DNA of 64,000 nt from positions 93,853,560 to 93,917,559 of the forward strand of contig NC_092459.1 in the NCBI RefSeq assembly GCF_047495875.1, written 5' to 3'. The notes under the pieces are model-generated. The model did no database searches. It had not been told where the DNA came from and saw nothing but the letters and a program-made list of their open reading frames with translations. The translations under genes were made by a program, and so were the position numbers. Each line of letters starts with the position of its first letter. The stretch's first letter is position 1. The DNA comes from Pithys albifrons albifrons. Taxonomy: Eukaryota > Chordata > Aves > Passeriformes > Thamnophilidae. Below, one piece after another: positions 38,946 to 53,480 of the stretch.

Positions 38946-41900
38946 AGTTCCTTTCTCTTTCATACAGTTAAAAATTACATCTAGTCATTTATGACTGTGA
39001 TGCATTTAGAAAGTAGTTTTATTAATATGAAATTGGCTTTTAGAATATTCAGTTTAACTCTAAGCTTTCCATTTTTAACTCTTTGCAGATGTTTAAATTA
39101 TTTTCTACCTTCCAGCATCTTTAATCGGCAGTGCTCAGTGCTTAAATTCTCAGTCTTATTCGGAGCTAGAACATGTAGCCAATTTAATTAAAGAATTCTG
39201 CATGCATTCACTAGCCAGGCAAATGCTTGGTAGATAAAGCCATTAAGGACTATCAAACAGATAAAACTGCTATCCTGCTCAGGAGTTAAAAGTATGTGGA
39301 AGCTGCAAACAAATTTGTAGTAACTGCCATGTAGGAAAGCTTTGTTCTCATTGCCTCCTTCGACATCCCTAGGCAACCCTAAATTATTACACAGGCCAAA
39401 TCTGGAACAGCTGCATCACTCATTTCTGAGGAAACGTTCCCAATGCAGGCAACAGAAGAAATACCAGAGGGCAAGACATCAGAAGAAAACATAATAAAGA
39501 CTCAAAAAATCTGAACAGACTGCCCACCTATTTCAGGCAAAGGTTTACCCTCATTATGCCCTGCACTTGCATATGGGGAAAGGCAAGACCAACAAGCCGC
39601 TAGTGTGTAGTACTGCATAGATTTGACATCACTTTGGAACTTCCCTGGGCTTGACTGAAACATCTAAAAATGACATGTTGCTTTGGTACCAGAGGGAAGC
39701 CCACTTGGTGCACACAGGGAATTAAGCAGTTCACTGTCTGCAGTTGTTCTTGTAATGAACAACGCACTGAGGGGTTTCATCGCCTCTGAACTGCTGGTTG
39801 TTCACGAGCCCCACTAGAACGATACTGTCTGCCAAATCATGGCAAATCATGTTCTTTACCTCTCCTCACGTTGCCAGGAAGGTAATCAACAGAAGGGCAA
39901 GGCAGAAGCACTACAGTAGCAACCATATTCTGGTGTTGTGTGCCATCACTGTATGAGACAGACTTTGTGAATATACTGAAAACCTTATCCTAAATGCTAA
40001 AAAAGACCTGCCTGCATCTGAAGTGGAAAGGATCTTTTGGTTTTATGCAAAAGCATCCAAATTTCTTTTCAATTTCGATTTGTAAGAACTGATCCAAGAC
40101 CTACAGGAATAGAGAGAAATACGGATTTCATCATATTTTTGAATCAGACTGTCATCATGCAGTTACAATTATGAGGCTCCCGGCCACAAAGCTGCTGCTA
40201 TTATTAGCTCTGCAAGCTTCCCTTTTTACAACCTCTATGGCATGAACAAATACTGCAAGATTTGGCAGGTCTTCCTAAGCATTAACAGCAAGTAGTGCAG
40301 CAGCATTTCTCTCTGATGCTTAATATTTCTTTTTCACAGATACAGAAACATTCACAGAATCTGGAAGTGCCAGACATCATAAACAATTAAAAGCTTAAAA
40401 TTACTTCATACAGTGCTCACAGAAATTGAACTTGAGCATGAGAAAACAATCATGAAAAGGCATTTATTATTACACAGTCCATCTAGGATCTGCCAAGAAC
40501 TGATGAAAATATCTTCAGGCTGATGTTAGTCTGACGAAAATTGGATCCAATATTTCCCACCCCCCCCCCATCCTTTTTTTTTTCTTTTTAAGCAAGGGAG
40601 GAATAAAAAGGAGAGACAAGGCTCAACAATAAAAATGCTTTTGACACTGATGTTAAAGAAGCCAAAGCTGCATGTGATCAATGTAGAGTAGAATTATGAA
40701 GAATATCTATAGTACTGTATTAGCAGTTGTCAGGGGAAAAGGTGGAGGAAGAAGACTGTGTCTTTTTGCAATTATATGGGGGTGGCTTGTCAGAAAGGAG
40801 GGAATTACTGGTCCTACCTTCTCATAAAATATAGGTTCAACATTGCAGACTTATGAAGCTTCCCATCAATATTTGCAATGAGTTTCACTTCCATTATCTA
40901 TTACCATAGACAATTCCTAGGTTAATCCTAGCCTTGGTAGCACTTCTGGGATGTAAAGGTGTAGAAGTACCCAGGACACATTTCTGATGGGTGAGAGTGC
41001 AGATCACATTATGCAGTTTCAAGGCACAGTCCTCAAAGTTCACATAGCTGTTAAAGGGCTGATGCAGATAAGACAATTGTGGTCCCATGTTGATTGTCTT
41101 TGACCCTGAGTTCCTTCATTGTGCTGAAATGCATTTGTGCATGGGACTTAGAGTCACACAAAAAAAGCACAAGTATGGAATAATGTTGTAGATGTCATTA
41201 AGGGCTCTCTAGTTTTACTGATTACAACAGCAGGATTGGTTTCTGCTTGTGAAGAGGAACAGGTTTCTCTCCAGTTGATCACACATCCCTCCTGGGCACT
41301 CTCAAACATTTCTAGTTTTGATTAATAATCTCAAAATTTGAAGCAAACTAAGATTTGGAAAGTCCTGGTAGTAGGGCTGTAAAGGAGTGTAGGTACCAGG
41401 AGTGCTGAAATGGGCAATATATACTCTCAGGTATACCTGGGAGACACACAGACTGGAAGCCAACACACACATGGGCACAACCCCTTTGATCCTCCAAGAT
41501 GTCTCTGTCATCTGGGGAGTCACCCTCAGGCCCTTCAGACAGAGCAGTACCGACTTACTTCCTGAAAAACTACACTTCTGTGCACTACTGGATCAAGAAT
41601 ATATAAGTGTTTGGAAGAGACACTACTTCATAATTTCATGAGCATCCATGCTATCCAGATGAATAGAGGAAACAAGGTTTTTAGTCTATGGAGAGCAACA
41701 TCTGGGCTACATGTTACTGTCATGAGCACTGTCAGCTGCAACAGTGCTGAAGCTCCTATCTGTGACAGCCTGCTTTGTAGCCTAATTACAAATTCTAGAA
41801 ATACCAACTCAAATATTAGTGTTTAATCGTGTCACTATTACTTATTTAGAAGTTCTGCACAGCTCAGGACTCCACTCCTCTATGTCAAACTTCTCATTTT

Positions 41901-44900
41901 AATTCATGTTTACAGGCTGTATTAGTGTTAAGTGAAAAGAAAAAAGCTTCTACAAAATTACCACTGAAAGTAAGACAGAATTATGTCCAAAGTAATTAGT
42001 GGAAATAATAGAGAAAACCTGCCTGACTTGTAACGGACTCACTAGCAGGTTTTGAGGAAGCAAGAAATGTCTCTTCCCCCAAACAGGCTCTAAAATATTG
42101 TCATTTGTAAACTTAAACAATTACACAACTAAAACTAAAACCCACACTGGTCAATAGTTTGGATAGACACAATTACAGCATATTATAGCTCATTTAGCAA
42201 CCTCCTTCACTAACATAAAAAGAATGCAAGAGTAATATGAAAAAAACACATTAAAATATATATTGCTAAAGATCTACTAGAAAGTCATTGTTTCTGAGAC
42301 AAAAAGTAGCTGTTACAAACAAATATCTAATCTCAGACAAGAGCTTTGGGGAAATTATGTCAGATGAGTGGGGGAATATTATACCCCCTGAGAAACACTA
42401 TGTCCATCAAGATGCAAAATGTTCTGTTGGAACCTCTTGTTTCTAGTAAATGAGGTAAAAAAGAATGTATGTTTTTGACAGCCAAGTGTCAAGAGTTTCT
42501 AGCAGGAGCTCCTATAAAATACTATTTTCATGTTTGTTTGGTTGATTTTTTTTTTTAGCACATGGGATGCTTTTCTAGCTGTGTGCACACATCAGACACA
42601 CAAACAGTTTGTATAGTGTCATCTTTTATTCCAGATCAACATACTACCTGCATTCTTGGGTAAACAATGCTGCCTTAAAAAGTGCCTTAAGAAGAGCCCA
42701 ATGCACAGCAGGAATTTACCTCTCTGTCACCTAAAGTACAACCATACAAAATGTCACATAATCTGTACAACGTGCTTCTCAAGAGTCAAGGTCTGTTTCT
42801 TCAAGCTCCCTGTGGCTTGCTGCCATTTACTAAATGTTTCCTGAAAGAAATCGAGCAATTTGTGAGAGTCAAGGATTTGTGAATTTTTTTCCCACCTGTA
42901 ACTCAGACACAATTTCACTAGAGATCTGAAATGGAGCCAGAGGTTGTAATGCTGAGAAAAGCAACAGTGTGTTGAGGGAATAGTTAAATTATATAGTATG
43001 TTTTCTGTGATTACATTTTAGACACTAGCTTGCCATTAAGATAATTTCCTCTTAGCCAGTGTCTTCCTTTCATGCATTTTTCTCCCTCTGCTTTCATTTA
43101 TCTGCTTTCTGTCATTAGGCTTACAGTGATTGACAGGTATTTTACTTTCCAAGAGAGGAATCAAATGTATTTCCAAATGTATTCAAATTAATCAGAGCTT
43201 ACCAAGAGCTTACGAGTCATTCAGCTGCCTTCGAATGCCCACTCACAAACCAATCTACACAAATACAATGCTCAGTGTCCCCAATGCACAAGGCTTGTGC
43301 AGCTTTTGAAATTATAAACTGAGAATTACATTATGCTCAGATGAAAGTTCCCTGCATAAATTGACTAAGATAATGTGAACTGTTCTTTATATGTCTCTCT
43401 CTGAGTTAACAGACTTAAAGTTCAGCTACCATATTGAAGAAAAGCAAACTAACCTGCAGCTCTTCATAAACAGAGAAATCAAATCAGAAGATTTATTCTC
43501 AAGTAGGTGGCCCAGCATGGCTGCACATCCATGAGCACCCAAATGCCCAGTGCCACCCAAATGGTCTGTCCTTATCCTGATCAGGAGTTTGGATTACATT
43601 ACGTGAGAAGGAAACAAACTAACAACTGAATAATAATTATCAGAAAAAAAAAATTTACATTGCTCGCTATTTCCCAAAGCAGCTGTCAAATCCCTTCAGC
43701 CCTAACTAACAGCCAGAAGCTTAAAACCTTGAAGGGAAGAAAACAGTTAACTGTTGTGAGGTGTTTCAGACCTTCTCATTATGGCAGTTCCTAGGAACAC
43801 ATCTCTGCCGGTTTCCCACTGTCCACTTGCAACTGGTGATAAGTGATGGCCCTGTCCTCCTTGTCAATTGTCAAAACTGAAAGCTGTCTCCTATCTGCTA
43901 AATCCACTGGTGAGCTAATTAAAATAGCCAAAACCTGACTGTTCCATCCAGCTTCACAGAGAATTATTTAGAGCTGTATTTCTTGATTTTGTTTCAGCTA
44001 TTTTTCTTTTGTGAAAGCAGACACTTAGGTCCCATGGCAAATATAGTTTCAAATACAGACATAAGTAGATGCTTTCAGTCTTATCAGTATATTTCATTCA
44101 CACATCTCTGAGAGTTTTGCAACAATTTCTCAATCCTCCTAATATGGCCAGTGCCATTATATTTATTTATTACTTACCTAGCAACAATGCTTAGGCTTTC
44201 AGTTTATACATGCACATAGCAAAATGCCGTTATCCAATGAGGCAAAATGGCCTGTTTCATGGGAAGACATCACAGAGCCAGCACATATTGCAGTGTATGA
44301 TGTCAGCCACACAGCTATTTTATCAGCAGTTTGAATTATTATTTGTGCAAGACGTCCCTTTCTGTTACAACTGGTGAGAGTTCATCCTTACAAGTTTCAG
44401 ATAAGAGATCCTCAATACAATTTGACAAGAGAGTTGTGATTTCAGACACAGTTAACTTAAACATTTATTAATTTCTCCTGAAGAAAACAACTGCTTTAGA
44501 AGATGAAAACCAGGACAATTCAGCACAAGAGCACTTTTTCTTCACAAGTAGACTGAAACACTCACTTTTAAAATATTCAGAGAATGACTAAGTTAGATGA
44601 ATATTGAAAACCTCTACATGCCTTTTACTGAGAGTGGTAGGAACCACAAACTCCAGACTCCCTGACATCATCAAACACAAGTCTAAAACCTGCCTTTGAC
44701 CCAGGCTTAATTTTTATCACACCTCTCCCTCTTACACACAGATACAGGCAGATATGTATTCACAATGGTTCATTTCAATGCATTTCAATCATCATAAATT
44801 CAGATTGCATGTGCAACCACTTTTGTTAAAGAAAAATTGTGATTGCGTCTGACTCTTGGACACCACGGTCATGGTGTTGTCTCCCTTTTTGCCTGAGTAG

Positions 44901-47900
44901 CTGAGAGTATTCATAGACAGCTGAAAGCAAATTCCCTTTTTCCCTCTGCCAAAAGGATTTAAACACCCTTTTCAGGAGCATGGCTCCAGTCACCAGTCAG
45001 CACAAAAACTCCAAAGTGCACAGAGATACTGTGAGGGAAGCTCTTGCTCCTCTTCCCTCCCTTGACAGAGCTTTACTCTGTGATGTGACAGTGACAAGAT
45101 GTCCACTTGTTGCAAGTGAGATGCAGGTCAGGATGGCTGAAGTTACCACAGGGAGAGGCTCTAAGTCTCCCTTGCCCTTTCAGTTCAGATATAAATAAAA
45201 ACACAACAGTGCATTCTGCCTTCCATGCTACAGAGCCACTCAAGAGACAGTGTTTCCATATGAGTCCAACAGGATGGCTTTTAAAAGCAGGGATTGGAAC
45301 TGTGGTCCCCCAGCTTCCTCCAAGCAGGTGACTGAAGAACTGGCACTCCAACCTGGAGACACAGGCCCTCTCCAGGTGACGGCATCTCCATGTTCTGACT
45401 CCTTTAGCACACACCCTCAACCACTGGTTCTAAATAGAAAGTCTCAGCTACAGAGATGATGACACCCAATCCCACAAACCAAATGGATAGAAATTTTACC
45501 ATTCTCTTCATCTTCTCAAATCAGTGAGAAAAATTAACTTCCTGAAACTGAAAACTATCCCAGTTTTATCTAATTGTCCCCTCCTTTCGGCTTTGCAACT
45601 CTAACCCTTCATTTCCCTGAACTAAAATGTTTCATCCTACAGACAGCTTTTCATTTAAGCTTTCTCCTCTTCTGTTTTTTCCACTTCACTGAGGCAATGT
45701 AAAATATTTAATTTTCATTTGAGGGGCAGGCAGGTTTGAAGAATTCAGCTGTAGCCAAAGTAAGGCAGAGCACAGAGTGTATGTCGATGTGGTTACATGC
45801 TTTTAAGTGATCAATAAAACATTGATTGCTTAACTATCGTGCTTTTCCATCTCTACCTCTTCCATGTTCTAATGTCACATTGGACTAAACTTAAATACCT
45901 GGGGTGACATCTCCTTGTTTCCTCCCAAGGGACACTGTTAAAAAAGTTTTCTCCTTGATCTGCTGTTTCAAGATTGGAAAAGAGAGAGACAAGACACAGA
46001 GCTTGCCCTTGAGTAAGCTGCCTCTCTTCCACTGGTAATACTGGCACAGTAAATCTTAATGTTTAAGCATCACTAAAACATGATGTATTTTGAGTTTCAG
46101 CATTGTATGAGTATCCAGGAGAAGCCACCACCAAAACTGTATCTCAGGTTAGAAGTACAGTGAAGCTTTGTAATCTCATTTTAACTCCTCCTCACACTGT
46201 GTCATAGGCTCTTTATTTCCCCATGTACATTTATGGTTTATATTTCCATAGCATAATCTTATTTTAAAAACAAGAGGGGCATTTTCAAGGAGCTTGTCAT
46301 ATTATGTTTTATGTTACCCATTTTCTAGTCTCATATTTCATAGTAACTGAATCTTATACCAAGTGTAGGAATATAAAACACCATCATCCTGATCAGAAAT
46401 AAAGTCTGTGAGAAGCATACTCTCACTTTCCTGAAAACAGGAAGAACTGTTGCTGGGGAGAGATTGGAGAAGCTGCTGGAAGCCTGATGGGTCTCATGTT
46501 GTCACAGACCCACGGCAGATGCTGTGACATTCTGCTTTGCCAGCATCACATTGCACTGCTGGCCATGAGGAGAGGAAGCAGAGGTTTGCCATGTTCCTCA
46601 TACAACCTGGGGGACACAACCAGGGCCTCACACACTTGAGATCCAGTTCAGAACACTTTCCATTGCAACGCACGACCCAAGAGTAGACACTTCAGTGGTG
46701 CTGTAAAATTCTTCTGTTATGACAAGGATTGTATTTGACTACAGTGTACAGATTTGTTTAACTGTTCAGAATTAAGCAAATGAAACTATAAATTGCCCTC
46801 TTCCTGATTCCATGGGAGTTCTCTCCTTTCTGCTCTTTCTTATGCCTTTGTAAGACATCTAGTCTGCAGGAATTACTAGTCACAAAACTACTTAGATTTT
46901 TCCAGGTGAAAAGGTGGGTGATTCTATACCACAGGCATAGGCTGATGCACTAAAAATATATATCAAGAAAAGGAAATCGTTTCCTTAACAACTGAAGAGT
47001 GCAGCAGACACTTCAGCAGTTCAGTATGTGTAGAAATAATATCGGACTCCAAGAAGAGAGTATTTCAATATGGTGGAAACCGTCATCTAATGGAGAACTC
47101 TATTTTGAGAAAGAAAAAAAACCCCACCAAACAAAACCACAGTGTTATCCAAAATTATGTTAGTCATGGAACTAAACTCAAAGACAACAGCAGGTATGGC
47201 CCAGTGCATCACTCTGAGTAAGCAACACTTATATCGGCCTGTTATGTGTGCATACCTGACAAAGACAGAGCTGGGCAATCTGACAGAGATCTCAGAGAAA
47301 ATAGAAGTCTTTGCACATGCAGCAAACAATGCTGAAGAACCCCTTCCTGACATTGTTTTCAACTAAGAGGTTACGATCCTCAGAAACACAAAGCAGTCAT
47401 TGTTATACAACCAGCATCGGTGACCGAAAGCTGGATTTTGGCAACAGCTTCAGCATCCCACATAAATGAAAAGTACTCTTAATCTTTCACATAATGACAT
47501 CCTAATCAAATGAACTGCTTTTAGGACCATCTCCCTTACTGCATAATAACCCCATTTCTCATGGGAACTCATCTGGCAGTTGGGATTTGCCACACAACTT
47601 CTGCGCAGCCACTTCCCTACTGCAATCACAGCTCAAGGTCAGATGGTTCTGAACCATCATTTTGTCTTTCTAATCACAGACTATCTGGAGGCTGAGAGGG
47701 ACTAAGAGATTTTAGAGGACTCAGAGGCTTGTCAAAGATCCATCTCATCCCCCACCCTTGCTGTCCTCTCAAATGCCCCTGAACTCTCCCAACATGCATC
47801 TTCATCACCACTCTGCCAACAGCACAAATTTATATCAGGTTTTATCTGTCTCTGTACTACTGACAGCACAGGGGCTTCTGCTGAATAGGTTTTGGCACTA

Positions 47901-50900
47901 GATTCATAAAAAGAAGCTACAGTGCTTCCAGATTTCCAGCAGGTTTTTCAGAAGCCCACAAGATCAAACACTTTATCTTGAGATGAAACAGCACAACTCA
48001 GCTCCTACAACTCCTGGCATGAGGACTCCATGTTGACCCCGCTGAAGCAAACCTACAGCACACCCACACCCCTGGGCTAGTCTGCCCAAAGCATGTTTCC
48101 TCTCTTTTCATTCATCCATTTCCTGACACTTTGAGCCAGTATTATATACTAAGTAAAATATAGAGAAACTTTAAAGTTGTGACTTCTACCCTTCTCTTCC
48201 TGATTTTTATCTAATGTTAGACTTTCTAGCAAATATTTGACTGCAAAGGCACAGAAGGGGCAAAAAGAGGGTGCATTCACTACACCAGTGCACTGCCAAA
48301 TTTTCTGCATTTTCAGATGGAAACATTTGGCTCAGGAGGATAGTTGCATAGTAATCAGCTGTAATTTCCATTAATCTCATTGTGCTATAGGGGCATTCGG
48401 CCCAAAATGCCTGTTTGGCTGAAGTGGATGGAACCACCAGGCAACTGCCTGGATCCAGCTTTTGTTCTTCAGTGACAGAAGGCTCTAGAAAATGCTGTCA
48501 AGGAGGGCATGGTAATGCTGGCAGAGATAATTTAATTCTCCTGAACTCTGAAACCTGCTCACTTATAACTTGGATCTTATGCCAGCCCTCAGGACAAGAG
48601 TCCCCACCCCCCCGGCAGAATGCCAGCATTGGAACATCACTTGATGTGCCACACGCATTTTGAGGAGAAGCTGTCCTCTGGTTCAAGTGGTGGGTAATGA
48701 GCTGACCCACTGTGCTCCTTCACTGGGTGGCTGTATCCAAGCTCAGAGCAGAGCCCTCAGTACCACCAGATGCACAAGCAGAGGGTGACATGTCGACATG
48801 TGCTGCAGGACAACACTGAGGGCAGGGGGAGACAACATGATCAAGTGCTCTCACTGCCTCCAAAAGGTGGCTGAGAACAGTAAATACACTGCCTGCCTTT
48901 GTTCTCTCAAAGTCAGGTCTTGTATCAAAACAGGTCAAGAATTAAAATACTTGCCAACTGCCCTCTTCTCTCTCTGCTCCCCAAAGTTCAGCAGCAGAAC
49001 AGGCAGGGCACAAAAAGTATTTTTCCACCACACAAAGCTGAACCCAAGAGGCCCATCTCTCATGGACAGACAGTAAGATGTGCTGGATATCACCAGTTTC
49101 ACCTGCAGCCCATTTATCTCTAACAGAGTCAGACCCTAAACTTCTTAAAAGAGCTTTCTGGGAAAACAAAAATGCATGTGACTTCTCAATTCTTAGAAGG
49201 CCATTGAGAAGGGGAGCTGTGTCACCTGGTGCCTTGATGGGTGTGATGAGCAGGGTGGTGGGAGGTCTGCAGGCAGATGTGCAGACCTCTGCAGAGCATG
49301 AGCTCAGCTCCTAACAGGCATCTCTGTGTACACAGATGCAGTAACTTTGACAGCAGTTCCAATATATATTTGACTTGTGATGTCAGACTAAGTGAAAACA
49401 CTCCTTGAACAAGTGGTGCCCAGAAATCTTTTCAATTTTATTTCCAAATTCACTTTTCCCGCCTCAAACAATCTGACTTACCCAGTTAGAAAAAGTCCAG
49501 TCCAGGTGCTATTAAACATTTCTCTAACAGGAGAGTTTGCCAGAACCAGCATTTCAAAAAGATTTTGTCTTTTGTCTTCCTTTTACTTAGCATTTGCCAT
49601 TTCATACATGACTTTGTAGGAAATAAAGCATGTGGTTTATTAATAAAGAGGATTATTTCTAGAACATTAGTTTGCATTAAACCAGCTAAAATTCAAACTG
49701 CTGCTCTTCAAAATCATCGCTCTTGGAATACTATAAGTTGAAAAGCAGTTGCTTCAGTAACTCATGCAATTTTCCAGCATTTATTTTAAATATGACTATG
49801 TATCATCACCTGTTCTGAAAGCCAGCTGCCCCCAGCACAGTCTGCTTGGAACTCAGTTTGCTGAACAGTTACAACAGCATCATCTAATTTTTCTTGCTTT
49901 GCTCTTTTATCCACTTACATAATCTGTATCCAACTTTCCAATCTTGTTCAGGTGCAGAAAATCCTTTTAACTTTGCTATTAGAACTTCTCCCTTGTGAGA
50001 GGCCTAGGTTTGCTGCTAGGGGATATAGAGCTGGCTGTGAACAGCTGGCTGCCGGCTGCTGCTCTGATGTGCAGAGGCAGAAGGACTCAGCAGAAGTGCA
50101 GGATGTTGCAATGACTGCCTGTTAGCTCAGTCAAATTACTTCACAGGGTATATTGCAACTAATCAGCACACAAACCTCATCTTTGCCCAATTCAAGAGAA
50201 CAGGATTTCCCAGAGGGAAGGCAGAAGTTTTCCTGTCTTAATAGATCTTTGGCATAGCATATTGCATTTGATTATCTTCTTAAATCTGTCATTTGCTGAA
50301 TACATCTACCATATCGAAGCTTTGAAGAAGCAGTCATCAGGCAGACAACATGGTTTAGATGAACAGAACACTTTTGGCCTGTACCTTGGAGGCAGGGAGA
50401 AGCCAGGCTCATCTCTGCATCACATCCAGCTCTGAAAACACTTGGTACTTGTACCTATATTGCTTATTGAAACTGCCTCTTGCCAAATGATTTCCAGCAC
50501 TGGTGCTAAAGCAATGAGTCACTCTCAATTGCCTGAGAATTTCCAAGGCATTTACACGCTTCAGTGCAACATGCTGTTCTTGTTCTCAGAGAGGCTTCTT
50601 CACATTCAGAGCCTGTTCAAGGACAAACTTAAATGCAACTACCAATAGCAAAGCAGTGCTGAGACACCCCAAAATTTGTTGTTGCTGTTGCCTTTGTAGT
50701 TGGTTCTGTTTCTCATTGTGTCAGAGACTGAGCACTACCCCATTAGGGCTGCATCCAGAACTTCAGTTGTGCTCACAGTCCCTGATGGGAGGCAGGGTGA
50801 GGAAGCAGCACAGCTACTCTGCTGCCAGCTTCATGCAGCAATTCACTGACCAATCACCACATCTCAGATGTGACCCGGCTGCTCTGCAGCCTCTAGTTCA

Positions 50901-52629
50901 ACCCCAATTAAATGGCAGTATGATGGCAAGGCTGCTCCATCTCTCTCCTGGGTACCTAAGGAGACACAAACAAGCCTCTGGAATTGTATGAAAACATTTT
51001 GATGACTGTGGTGACACCTGCCAAAGAGATGAAATCAAAACTCGGAACACACCACATCATCCTTTCTATACACACAGGCCATTAATTCTCCTAGCCGCAG
51101 TCTGGCATGATGATGCCATACCTATTTTATAGAGAGGGAACAGGAGACAGAAGAAAATAAATTATTTCTTAAAGGCCACCAGAGACAACTTTTTGCAGAG
51201 GAGACATGTAGACTAGTATCTCCCAAGTCTCAGATCAATACAGTACACAAAGGTCCCTCTTCCTCTTGTAGCCTTGGGACTAACCGAGTAGAAGCTTTCT
51301 ATGCCATTTATTGGTACCAACCAGAGGTCCTGCGGGACCTAAGTCTGCGTAATGTCTACAGATCGAGGTACTAATACAATGACACAGCTACACCCCTCTG
51401 GATTTGTAGATAGCCACAAAGAGAACTTAAATTCAGAAGGTTTCTGGCTAACCAAAATGGCTCCAAACACAGCCACAATTCACAGACCAAACACCCAAAT
51501 AGAATATTCACTGGCCTATGCCCTCACTTTGACTGCAGGAACAAATTGGGCAACAAATTTGCAAATGTATCATATGCTGCACTGAGATGTGTTTTGCATG
51601 TAAGAGAATCAGGACTGGGATACTGCAGACTCCCAGTGGCTGACATCTATTTTTGTTGCTTACTAATCTGCCCTGACCAAAGGGCTGAGGGTCAGGAGTC
51701 AGGACTGAGCTGTGCTTGCTGGTGGGAAGGTCAAGCATTCCTGGGCAGGGCAAGATGCAACTGGAAAATTTATCATCTCTGATGAGGCGTTTGCTCCAAT
51801 TAGGTCTTTTAAAGTCATGGTTATAAAAGGAAACCTAAATGTCTGAATAGGTGAGAATGACAGTTCTACTTTCTCCTTTACATTGTCAGAGCTGAGATAG
51901 TGTCTGGACTCAGATGTATGTCTTCCCTCTTCCCACATTTCAAAGCCAGACTGAGGCCTAAATTTTGTGTCTAACGATAGTTGATGGCACCCTCTTAGCA
52001 CTGGTTTTGAGCAAGAAGCAGATGCCACTGTGCCTCTAACACATTGCAGGACATAGCTTTAAAGCATCATGATTTTGCTGAAAATATTTCCTGTTTGTAT
52101 TAGCACTACAAAACCAAATAAGTAGAATAGAGACAAAATTTGAAGTGTTCAACTGATGTCATAACACACAGGAAATATGGATCACAAGCAAAGGGCTCAG
52201 AACACCAAAGCCTGGCCTCAGCTTTAGAACAAACCATACCATTTACTTCCCTGGCCACTTTCCATCAATTCTGTAAGTATCTGACAATCGAAATGTCTCC
52301 TGCACTCTGTCATGTATAGGGAATGGTTCCAGAATCAACACAAAATAACAGTCAGAAGACAAAAATACCCAACAAATAATTCAACAAAAGTATCAAGAGT
52401 GTTAAGAAACCTCAAGCACTGGTTGCCTCTGACAACCCCCTGTTTGGTCATTTGGGCCCACAAAAACTTCATATAGTAAATTTTCTGCAAAAAAAAAAAT
52501 AGAAAAAATGAATCTATTAAGAATTGTTTCAGTTCTACCTGCTTCAGCTGTGACCATTTTCAAAGAGTACACTATTTCTTCTGCAGCCTAAGAGGAATAA
52601 ATTAAAAATTTTTAACAAAGGGGTATTAT
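38946..52629 (-). other. KCNH1: KCNH1 intron, central part
   Basis: Intronic by position. No exon, RNA gene or clear transposon was recognised in this 13.7 kb. Points seen: a C10 run followed by a T-rich pyrimidine tract at 40560-40589; a block at 44130-44370 with a perfect CArG box (44138-44147) that looks regulatory; and two-strand open stretches at 44980-45460 and 48415-49170 with no family resemblance. Confidence 0.65.
40560..40589. repeat. Homopyrimidine tract (C10 then T-rich)
   Basis: Ten C (40560-40569), one A, then nineteen pyrimidines, mostly T, to 40589. On the KCNH1 sense strand this is an A-rich then G10 purine run. Such tracts are length-unstable and hard to sequence; the exact count may be an assembly error. 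Confidence 0.8.
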
Positions 52630-52639
52630 GTTTAGGACA

Positions 52640-53480
52640 CGTTCCCCATATAAATCTCCTATTTGGCCAGTGAGAAAACCAGACTGGAACTGGCATTTAA
52701 CTGTTGATTATCAGTGGCTAAATACCAATAAGGGACCACTCACCACAGCCATCCCAAACACTGCCAGTCTCACTGCCACCCTGTAAGCCACTGCACAGAA
52801 ACAGATGACAGCTTTATATGTAAAAGACATGTTCTTCGTGGTTTTATTTCAGGAAGAAGATAACACCAAATTTGCATTTCCCTGGGAGGGAACACAATAT
52901 ACTTTTAATTGCCTGCCCCAAGGGGATCAGCACTCACCTAAAGTAGCACACAATGCTTTGGCTGAACTACTTCAACAAATAGAAATCCTAGGAGTGCAAA
53001 TCTATCAATACATTGATGATATATTGATAGAGGGTGAAGAGGAAAGTGCAGTAAGAACAGCATAGGATATATGGAATAAATTAGATGATAAGGGTATAGA
53101 ACTGCTTCTCGCTGAAAACCAAGGCACCTCTAAAGAGGTAAAATTCCTGGGAACCTGGGAACCTGGTGGGTTGCTGGTCAGGCTGTAATCCCAGGTGAAA
53201 CCATTACAAAGTTGGATGCCATACCTACACCTATGACTGAAAAGGAACTTCAAAAGTTCCTAGGTACTTTAGGATACTGGAGAAATCATGTTCCTGGATT
53301 TTCTACAATAGCAAGACCATTGTACTCATGAACAAGGAAAAACCAGACCTGGGAGTGTTGTAATATTCACAAACAGGCTTTGCAAACACTAACATAAGAG
53401 TAAAAAACATATCAATCACTTGGGCCAGTTCACCCCAGTGATCCTATAACAGCTGAATGGGGTTTTGCTAAACAGGGCAC
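52640..53480 (+). mobile_element. Endogenous retrovirus pol (reverse transcriptase) fragment, broken
   Basis: The + strand encodes a retroviral-type reverse transcriptase in pieces. 52655-52783 gives the fingers (SPIWPVRKP and a VDYQWLN segment). 52805-53062 gives the palm, with the first catalytic aspartate region at 52826-52828, an LPQG motif, and an intact YIDD box at 53009-53020. 53197-53328 gives the thumb region (LGTLGYWRNHVPGFS). Breaks: TAA at 52784-52786, TAG at 53063-53065, a frame change associated with a local GGAACCTGG duplication near 53150-53165, and TGA at 53329-53331. Weak similarity continues to about 53480 toward RNase H. No LTR, primer-binding site, gag or env was seen. 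The family is probably an avian ERVL-like (class III) element, by general resemblance only. It is antisense to KCNH1. Confidence 0.85.

Noticed and set aside
40345..40380. ATTCACAGAATCTGGAAGTG, another possible CR1 end.
   Set aside because: Too short, with no continuation into CR1 sequence.
47670..47740. Sequence resembling a CR1 3' end (AATCACAGACTATCTGGAGG).
   Set aside because: Similarity fades after about 20 bases; the GGAAGGGACC and CCAACCC landmarks are absent.
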